This document shows, piece after piece, positions 7,472 through 11,447 of a stretch of DNA of 11,447 nt; positions within the stretch are counted from its first letter, which is position 1; the number at the start of each line of letters is the position of its first letter. This DNA comes from Gammaproteobacteria bacterium UBA2810 (GTDB lineage Bacteria > Pseudomonadota > Gammaproteobacteria > Enterobacterales > Succinivibrionaceae). Location of the stretch: NCBI GenBank assembly GCA_002351705.1, contig DEHC01000059.1, positions 23,415-34,861 of the forward strand. Reading direction: 5' to 3'. The position numbers and the translations under genes are program-made. A model generated the notes under the pieces. That model made no database searches and was not told the origin of the DNA. It saw only the letters and a program-made list of their open reading frames with translations.

Positions 7472-8248
7472 ATGCAGGAAATCATGCAGGATAACAAACT
7501 GATCATCCCGGTTGAGCTTATCGGAAAGTTTTACCGGGAAAACCGCGAGGAGGCGGTCCGCTTCCTGAGCACTGCCGCTGACTTTCTGCACCGCAATCCG
7601 GAGGCGTTCGGAGAGCAGTCCGCTCCCTATGTCGACTTCCTCTACTCGCTCTGGATAACGAACGTCATCGACGAGATCGCGGCCGGGAGGCTCTTCATCT
7701 CCGAGGAGACCCTCAACAGCCTCGCGAAGTCGCTCATCACCGGATACAATGTCAGGTTCGTTGACATCAACTGCTACGGAAGCGGCGTGCTGGATCTTGA
7801 GGTCGAGCATGCCAGGATCGGGAAGTTCCTCCTGAGCGGCAGGATCCTTTCCTGGCGCCACAACAGCTCTGAGACGCAGGCTGTCATCTCGGTTGACAGC
7901 ATCCGCTCCTCCGGGGCCGATCACGGCATCGGCAAGCTTTTCGCCAACGTCACCATGTCGGTGATTTCCGGCTTCCTCTCAAGCTTCCTCAACCGTGTCA
8001 TCAGGGGAGTCAGGCTTTCCTACTCCTCAAATATCCTCACCATAGACTTCTCGGGGCTCATCAGCAGCTCGGCTTTCGGCAGAAAGCAGATCGGCGGCCA
8101 TCCGCTCAGCGAGTATTTCACCATTGACGGTGCAAAGGTTGTCGAGAAGGGCATTGAGCTCAGCATCGGGCTTAACCGCAGCCTCGTCCCGTTCCTGAAA
8201 AGCGCAGGCGCTCCTGAGGAGGCAGCCTTTTCCGGAGCAGATCAATAA
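7472..8248 (+). CDS. Uncharacterised 258-residue protein
   Basis: I do not recognise this family. The frame has the codon use and GC content of its neighbours and is almost certainly coding. It has no signal peptide or lipobox. Residues 10-90 look helical and amphipathic (VELIGKFYRENREEAVRFL). Residues 92-145 alternate as beta strand (NVRFVDINCYGSGVLDLEV, then LLSGRILSW and AVISVDSIR). Residues 156-174 are an uncharged stretch rich in Ser, Val and Phe that could be an amphipathic or membrane-contacting helix. More strands follow at 180-235. The layout could suit a lipid-facing or scaffold protein, but that is speculation. The start is ambiguous: ATG 7472 has GGAG about 10 nt upstream, while ATG 7484 has AGGA only 4 nt upstream. 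A lipoprotein gene follows after 52 bp. Confidence 0.8.
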   Translation: MQEIMQDNKLIIPVELIGKFYRENREEAVRFLSTAADFLHRNPEAFGEQSAPYVDFLYSLWITNVIDEIAAGRLFISEETLNSLAKSLITGYNVRFVDINCYGSGVLDLEVEHARIGKFLLSGRILSWRHNSSETQAVISVDSIRSSGADHGIGKLFANVTMSVISGFLSSFLNRVIRGVRLSYSSNILTIDFSGLISSSAFGRKQIGGHPLSEYFTIDGAKVVEKGIELSIGLNRSLVPFLKSAGAPEEAAFSGADQ

Positions 8249-8300
8249 CCGCGGAACGGCGTTCCCGCAATGCAGACTGACAGATAAAGGAGAAACCGTT

Positions 8301-8996
8301 ATGACCGGAATTTTCAGAAAGTGTGCCCTGCCGGCGATCCTAACCCTGTCAGTCTCCCTTCTAGGTGGCTGCATAGCCGTACGTCCGGACGGCTCAAGGG
8401 CGAGCGCCGCTGAAGTAGCTGAGTTCGAGAGCAGCCTTAAGAGAAGCGAGGCCCAGGCAGAGTCATCATTTGTCCCTCAGGGGGAGTTCTCGGCGCTACC
8501 GACCGGGCAGACCTCGATGATCGTCAGATCCATCAAGGAGGGCAACGAGAACACCTTCAACGCGGTGCTGAAGAGCCCGAATGACTTCACTCCCCCTGTG
8601 CTTATGGCACTTGCAGACAGGATCTATGACATGGGCGACTACCGTGCGGCCATGTTCTGGTTCTACACCGCGCAGCTCAGGGCACGCTCCGATGCAAACA
8701 AGTCACTTGATCCGTCTGTAAAAGACGGCGTCACCGGTCTTTCCATGCAGTTCGGGCAGAGAATAGGCGAGTATGCCAAGTCACACCTGGCGGAGCTCCA
8801 TGAGGCTATGGCGCTGGTCCTTGAGTGGGACGGCATGTCGAAGCGCCGCTATGAGCCGCGCTGGGTTGCGATTCTCGGCAATGACGCGAAGACCGAGACG
8901 CATATCAGGTTCCGCCCGGAGAGCGAGTGGAAGAAGATCGATGCGGACACCAGGGACGGTTTCGAGAAGGGATACCGCGCCATGACCGCAAACTAG
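8301..8996 (+). CDS. Putative outer-membrane lipoprotein of unknown function
   Basis: A 231-residue secreted lipoprotein. The signal MTGIFRK plus a hydrophobic stretch ends in lipobox LLGGC (Cys24). Ile at +2 is not an inner-membrane retention residue, so outer-membrane sorting is expected. Residues 30-70 are polar and probably flexible. The core (about 72-190) is helical and aromatic-rich, with MGDYRAAMFWFYTAQLRARSD (about 112-132) and MSKRRYEPRWVAILG (about 179-193). I vaguely recall a family of bacterial proteins sharing the WFY-x-QLRAR and RY-x-PRW motifs, with no assigned function; this needs a profile search. No catalytic motif is visible. The ribosome site AAGGAG lies eight bases before the ATG, so the start is secure. 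It lies 52 bp after the 258-residue gene and 45 bp before the DUF1294 gene, all on the same strand. Confidence 0.85.
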   Translation: MTGIFRKCALPAILTLSVSLLGGCIAVRPDGSRASAAEVAEFESSLKRSEAQAESSFVPQGEFSALPTGQTSMIVRSIKEGNENTFNAVLKSPNDFTPPVLMALADRIYDMGDYRAAMFWFYTAQLRARSDANKSLDPSVKDGVTGLSMQFGQRIGEYAKSHLAELHEAMALVLEWDGMSKRRYEPRWVAILGNDAKTETHIRFRPESEWKKIDADTRDGFEKGYRAMTAN

Positions 8997-9041
8997 CGGA
9001 TATTTCCAGAGTCACACTCTGTCAGAACCGGAGGAGCAAAG

Positions 9042-9302
9042 GTGTCTTCAGCAGCCGCAGTCCTTATACTGCTTGCCGTAAACGCTCTTGTCATGCTCCT
9101 CTACGGGGCTGACAAGCTGAAGGCGCAGCGCGGGATGTGGCGCATCCCTGAGAAAGTGCTTATAGGAGCTGCCGTCTTCGGCGTGTTCGGCGCCGCGGCA
9201 GGCATGCTGGTATTTCATCACAAGACCAGGAAGCTCAAGTTCAGGATTGCAATTCCGGCCATCATGATTTCCGAGATAATCCTCATCGCAGTTTTTGCCT
9301 GA
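9042..9302 (+). CDS. DUF1294 family small inner-membrane protein
   Basis: An 86-residue integral membrane protein of the DUF1294 family, whose function is unknown. The signature is complete: YGADKLKAQRGMWRIPEKVL (21-40) with D24, K25, W33 and R34-I35-P36-E37; then GAAAGMLVFHHKTRKLKF (50-67) with the family's HKTRK. Three hydrophobic segments are visible (about 4-22, 39-58, 68-85), and the length is normal. The start is GTG, supported by GGAGGA six bases upstream; no ATG sits in a suitable place. It is the last of three plus-strand genes and may be cotranscribed with the lipoprotein gene. It ends only 30 bp from the convergent ATPase gene. I see no terminator in that gap, so the two transcripts may overlap at their 3' ends. 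Confidence 0.92.
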   Translation: MSSAAAVLILLAVNALVMLLYGADKLKAQRGMWRIPEKVLIGAAVFGVFGAAAGMLVFHHKTRKLKFRIAIPAIMISEIILIAVFA

Positions 9303-9332
9303 AAATCATCACCCGCCCTGCCGTTTCCAGAC

Positions 9333-10556
9333 TCAGGTCAGAAACAGCTCCCTGCGTCCGAGAAGAAAGTCGATGATGTTCAGGTGGACAATGCCGTCAT
9401 GGCTCAGATCGAACCGGTCGAGCGACATCACGTATTTCGGAGATGCATCCGTTATTCTGCTGTACGCGCCGAACTCTCTCTTTATGGTTTTCTCTGAGTC
9501 TAGCAGGTAAGCCACTTGGATAAAGCACTTTCTGTCATCTTTTATTGCGACAAAATCTACTTCACCCTTGTAGGTTTTACCGGCAAAGACGGTAAAACCT
9601 CTCATAATTAGTTCATTGTAGATTACATTTTCCAGAAAGAAAGTATCCTCATAATTGATGGTATTTGTATTGATGGTCCTCAGTGCAGTATCAACTGCGT
9701 AAAACTTCTCTCTGTTTCCGAGTGCCTTTTTCCCGGTAATGTTGTATCGTCCAACTCCATGAATAAGATAGGCTTTTTTCATCCTGTCAAGATAGTTGTA
9801 CACCGTTCTTTGTGAAATCACTTTTTTCTCAGTCTTATATGCATTGACTAAGTTATCAGATGAGAACTCCTTGCCGGCATTAGCCAGGATATAAAGTGAG
9901 ATATCCGTGAATTTTTGTCTGTCTTCGCTTCTGAATTTTGCCGTGATATCTTTGCTTACAATGCCTCTGCATAAGTTGGAGATATATTGCTTTACAGCTG
10001 CTTCACTGTTGTAGTCAAATCTTAGGGGAAAACCTCCCCATTTCAGATAATTTAGAAACATTTCATGATCATCTGCCCATCCCCGGCCGTTTGCCGTGAA
10101 AAATTCCTTCATTTCTCTGAATGAAAACGGCAGGATCTCAAATTCTACTGTCCTTCCCGTAAGAAGCGTTGCCAGCTCACCTGAGAGCAGGGTTGAACAG
10201 CTGCCAGTTACGAACAGCGATACATTGAGCGTAGCCATAAAGGAGGCGAGAGCCTTCTCAAAATTTTGTATATGCTGTATTTCATCAAGAAAAATGTAAT
10301 ATTTTGCGTTTCCCTTTATTCTGCCCTTAATTTCATTGTTCAGGTCTTTGGCATTCAGAATATAGCTGTATTCAAGGTCCTCAAGATTAATGTAGATCAT
10401 TTGATCGGCACTTATCTTTCTTTCAGCAAGCTCATCCCTTATAGACTCAAGGATGACGGATTTTCCTGCTCTTCTTACTCCAGTTATAACTTTTATGATG
10501 TCTGAATCGTAAAACGGACGTATTTGTCTGAGATACATTTCCCGTTTAAGCATCAT
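9333..10556 (-). CDS. AAA_14/DUF4143 family ATPase
   Basis: A P-loop ATPase of the AAA_14 plus DUF4143 type, common as many paralogues in gut bacteria and archaea and functionally undefined. With the ATG at 10556 it has 407 residues. Walker A is GVRRAGKS (26-33), Walker B YIFLDEIQ (87-94; D91, E92), the sensor segment VTGSCS (116-121; the family usually has Asn where Cys120 is) and a possible Arg finger LLTGR (R135). A winged-helix-like linker follows, then a restriction-endonuclease-like C-terminal part with KGEVDFVAIKD (330-340) and CFIQVAYLL (344-352). The frame could extend to a GTG at 10565, but that GTG is part of the likely ribosome site. Base composition is far from the neighbours (17/60 G+C at 9601-9660) except in about the last 50 codons, which look host-like. 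This suggests horizontal acquisition. A six-copy palindrome array lies directly upstream. Confidence 0.9.
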   Translation of the reverse strand: MMLKREMYLRQIRPFYDSDIIKVITGVRRAGKSVILESIRDELAERKISADQMIYINLEDLEYSYILNAKDLNNEIKGRIKGNAKYYIFLDEIQHIQNFEKALASFMATLNVSLFVTGSCSTLLSGELATLLTGRTVEFEILPFSFREMKEFFTANGRGWADDHEMFLNYLKWGGFPLRFDYNSEAAVKQYISNLCRGIVSKDITAKFRSEDRQKFTDISLYILANAGKEFSSDNLVNAYKTEKKVISQRTVYNYLDRMKKAYLIHGVGRYNITGKKALGNREKFYAVDTALRTINTNTINYEDTFFLENVIYNELIMRGFTVFAGKTYKGEVDFVAIKDDRKCFIQVAYLLDSEKTIKREFGAYSRITDASPKYVMSLDRFDLSHDGIVHLNIIDFLLGRRELFLT

Positions 10557-10562
10557 TTCGTT

Positions 10563-10568
10563 CACCTT
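10563..10568 (-). promoter_or_regulatory. Ribosome binding site that decides the ATPase start
   Basis: AAGGTG on the minus strand lies six bases before the ATG at 10556. The upstream in-frame GTG (10565) is part of this Shine-Dalgarno sequence, so the longer reading frame is unlikely to be used. A second ATG follows immediately at 10553. Confidence 0.6.
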
Positions 10569-10592
10569 TTCTGCAGCTATAGTTTATTTATG

Positions 10593-10820
10593 TTTGTGCA
10601 TGAGACGTTGCATAAATTCCAAATAATATTGTTTTTATGCAACTCATTATGCATGAATGCAAATAATATTTAATTTGTGCATTATATAATGCATAATTTT
10701 GAAAAAATACGTGATTTGTGCATTACTATTTGCATAATTTTGAAAATTTTCGCTATTTGTGCAGATGGCTTTGCACAAATACTGAAATTGCCGGGATTCG
10801 TGCAAAGGTCCTTGCACATT
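10593..10820. repeat. Array of six hyphenated palindromes, 40-41 bp period
   Basis: Six 24-bp units, each an 8-bp arm, an 8-bp core and an inverted 8-bp arm: consensus TTTGTGCA-N8-TGCATAAW. Units are at 10593-10616, 10634-10657, 10674-10697, 10715-10738, 10756-10779 and 10797-10820, so starts are 41, 40, 41, 41 and 41 bp apart. Left arms are TTTGTGCA in four, TTTATGCA in unit 2 and TTCGTGCA in unit 6. Right arms are TGCATAAA, TGCATGAA, TGCATAAT (twice), TGCACAAA and TGCACATT. Cores are unrelated: tgagacgt, actcatta, ttatataa, ttactatt, gatggctt, aaggtcct. Linkers are AT-rich and related in pairs: AAATAATATT in linkers 1-2 and 2-3, TTTTGAAAA in 3-4 and 4-5. Unit 5 has perfect arms. The array sits between the ATPase start and two terminators. 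Function unknown; operator array or structured RNA are the leading ideas. Confidence 0.93.
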
Positions 10821-10843
10821 TATGCAAGACAGTTCCGGACATG

Positions 10844-10897
10844 ACTGTCAGCAGGCTGACAGCCTGTGCGGAACCTGGAGCTGACAGTGATTTTTTT
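10844..10897 (+). terminator. Nested stem-loop plus T7, plus-strand terminator-like element
   Basis: ACTGTCAGC (10844-10852) can pair over nine bases with GCTGACAGT (10880-10888), two bases before T7 (10891-10897). An inner hairpin AGGCT-GAC-AGCCT (10853-10865) shortens the loop. The left arm can instead pair with a second GCTGACAG at 10855-10862, and GTTCCG (10832-10837) with CGGAAC (10869-10874), so alternative folds exist. No convincing plus-strand gene lies upstream; only the palindrome array does. It may end a noncoding transcript, or simply insulate the region from readthrough. Confidence 0.5.
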
Positions 10898-10899
10898 AC

Positions 10900-10937
10900 A
10901 AAAAAACGGCGGAATCCTTTGCAGGATCCCGCCGTTT
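10900..10937 (-). terminator. Rho-independent terminator of the thioredoxin gene
   Basis: AAACGGCGG (10904-10912) pairs perfectly with CCGCCGTTT (10929-10937), with an inner ATCC/GGAT pairing and a TTTGCA loop. A7 at 10900-10906 gives a U7 tract on the minus strand. It lies 50 bp beyond the thioredoxin stop codon and on the minus strand would stop transcription before the array. Confidence 0.88.
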
Positions 10938-10986
10938 CCGTAACCTGAAGACCGCTCTGTCCGCGGCCCTGCAGCGTGTTACCGGA

Positions 10987-11310
10987 TCAGCCGAGATTGG
11001 ACTTGATGAAGTTCTTGAGCTCGGTAGCGGAGATGAGGCCGGTGTTCTTTGCCACCATCTTGCCGTCCTTGAAGAGGGCAATGGTCGGTATGCTCCTGAT
11101 GCCGCATGCGGCGGAGAACTCCTCGTTCTCGTCAACGTCTACCTTGGCGAATACCACGCCGTCAGTCTCCTTTGCGACTTCCTCGAATATCGGACCCATC
11201 GCGCGGCAGGGACCGCACCAGGTTGCCCAGAAATCGATAACGGCCGAGACGCCTTCCTTTACGGCCTTGTCCTTGAAGTCGGCGTCTGTGATATGGATGA
11301 TTTCGCTCAT
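10987..11310 (-). CDS. trxA: Thioredoxin
   Basis: Cytoplasmic dithiol-disulfide oxidoreductase that donates electrons to enzymes such as ribonucleotide reductase and is recycled by thioredoxin reductase. From the ATG at 11310 it has 107 residues, against 108 for E. coli thioredoxin. Key residues are in register: Asp26, W31-C32-G33-P34-C35 active site (FWATWCGPC), KVDVDEN (56-62), and cis-Pro75 in IRSIPT. The C-terminus KNFIKSNLG is typical. AGGAG lies seven bases before this ATG. The frame is open to 11439, but that 43-residue extension has no homology I recognise and would skip the good ribosome site, so I reject it. The gene has its own terminator and host-like GC content, so it is not part of the low-GC segment to its left. 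The gene symbol rests on the canonical single-domain form; paralogues cannot be excluded. Confidence 0.95.
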   Translation of the reverse strand: MSEIIHITDADFKDKAVKEGVSAVIDFWATWCGPCRAMGPIFEEVAKETDGVVFAKVDVDENEEFSAACGIRSIPTIALFKDGKMVAKNTGLISATELKNFIKSNLG

Positions 11311-11346
11311 TTTCTGTCTCCTGTATGGTTGGACGCATCCGGATCC

Positions 11347-11362
11347 GGCATGAGCGCATGCC
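11347..11362 (-). other. Hairpin in the thioredoxin leader
   Basis: GGCATG (11347-11352) and CATGCC (11357-11362) form a perfect six-base stem with a four-base loop in the presumed 5' untranslated region, about 36 bp upstream of the start codon. No function can be assigned. Confidence 0.35.
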
Positions 11363-11410
11363 TGTGGCTGATTTCCAGGATCTTTTACAAACAGGTGCGT
11401 CAGTAACAAT

Positions 11411-11439
11411 ATAATGATGCTTTGGAAGATGTTTATCAA
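11411..11439 (-). promoter_or_regulatory. Candidate thioredoxin promoter
   Basis: On the minus strand, TTGATA (11434-11439) matches the sigma-70 -35 at five of six positions. CATTAT (11411-11416) follows at 17 bp and matches the -10 at four of six. This would give a leader of roughly 95 nt. It lies near the window edge, so a further upstream promoter cannot be excluded. Confidence 0.4.
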
Positions 11440-11447
11440 GTCATTTC

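Noticed and set aside
7433..7924. 163-codon minus-strand ORF opposite the unknown 258-residue gene
   Set aside because: The plus-strand frame is longer, has better codon use and an upstream TATAAT; the minus frame shows no start signals or motifs.
10593..10820. CRISPR array
   Set aside because: The conserved parts are the palindrome arms and the variable cores are only 8 bp; there is no 25-40 bp identical repeat, no spacer of usual size and no cas gene.
10593..10897. Type III toxin-antitoxin RNA (ToxI-like tandem repeats)
   Set aside because: Repeat length and terminator are reminiscent, but the repeats are not near-identical, and no ToxN-type toxin gene follows the terminator; the next gene is thioredoxin on the opposite strand.
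10718..10948. 76-codon plus-strand ORF across the last array units and the terminators
   Set aside because: It is built from palindrome repeats and both terminator stems, has no ribosome site and no plausible protein composition.
11311..11439. 43-codon N-terminal extension of thioredoxin
   Set aside because: AGGAG seven bases before 11310 and the exact family length place the start there; the extension covers the likely promoter and leader.

Overview
The window looks like chromosome from a Gram-negative proteobacterium. The lipoproteins with Lol-type sorting residues, the tripartite RND efflux operon and the AcrA/AcrB/AcrR-like sequences point to Gammaproteobacteria. I suspect a gut or rumen lineage such as Succinivibrionaceae, because of the cinnamoyl/feruloyl-esterase-like hydrolase and the DUF4143 ATPase, but that is a weak guess. 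Most of the DNA is GC-rich (one line inside the lipoprotein gene counts 37/60 G+C). The exception is about 9.49-10.79 kb, which falls to 20-28% G+C in places.

Left part, 1-6354: a minus-strand efflux operon reads adaptor (4096-5355), RND pump (770-4078), outer-membrane factor (1-777, cut by the window edge). A divergent TetR/AcrR-type repressor (5621-6298) faces it across a 265-bp control region. That region carries an inverted repeat whose half-sites resemble the E. coli AcrR operator. Together these genes should form one envelope-spanning drug-efflux machine and its local repressor.

Middle part, 6430-9302: a minus-strand exported alpha/beta hydrolase, then three closely spaced plus-strand genes: a 258-residue protein I do not recognise, a 231-residue putative outer-membrane lipoprotein, and an 86-residue DUF1294 membrane protein with a GTG start.

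Right part, 9333-11447: a minus-strand AAA_14/DUF4143 ATPase of foreign-looking composition, then a 421-bp gene-free stretch, then thioredoxin (minus strand, true start 11310). The gene-free stretch is the most unusual part of the window. It holds six hyphenated palindromes, consensus TTTGTGCA-N8-TGCATAAW, at a regular 40-41 bp period with unrelated 8-bp cores. It ends in a nested stem followed by T7 on the plus strand, where no convincing plus-strand gene precedes it. A clear thioredoxin terminator with A7 (U7 on the minus strand) lies back to back with it. The array may be a multi-site operator for the ATPase gene, a structured noncoding RNA, or another protein-binding array. The sequence alone does not decide, but the regularity is too strong to be chance.

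No tRNA, rRNA, transposase or CRISPR array was seen.
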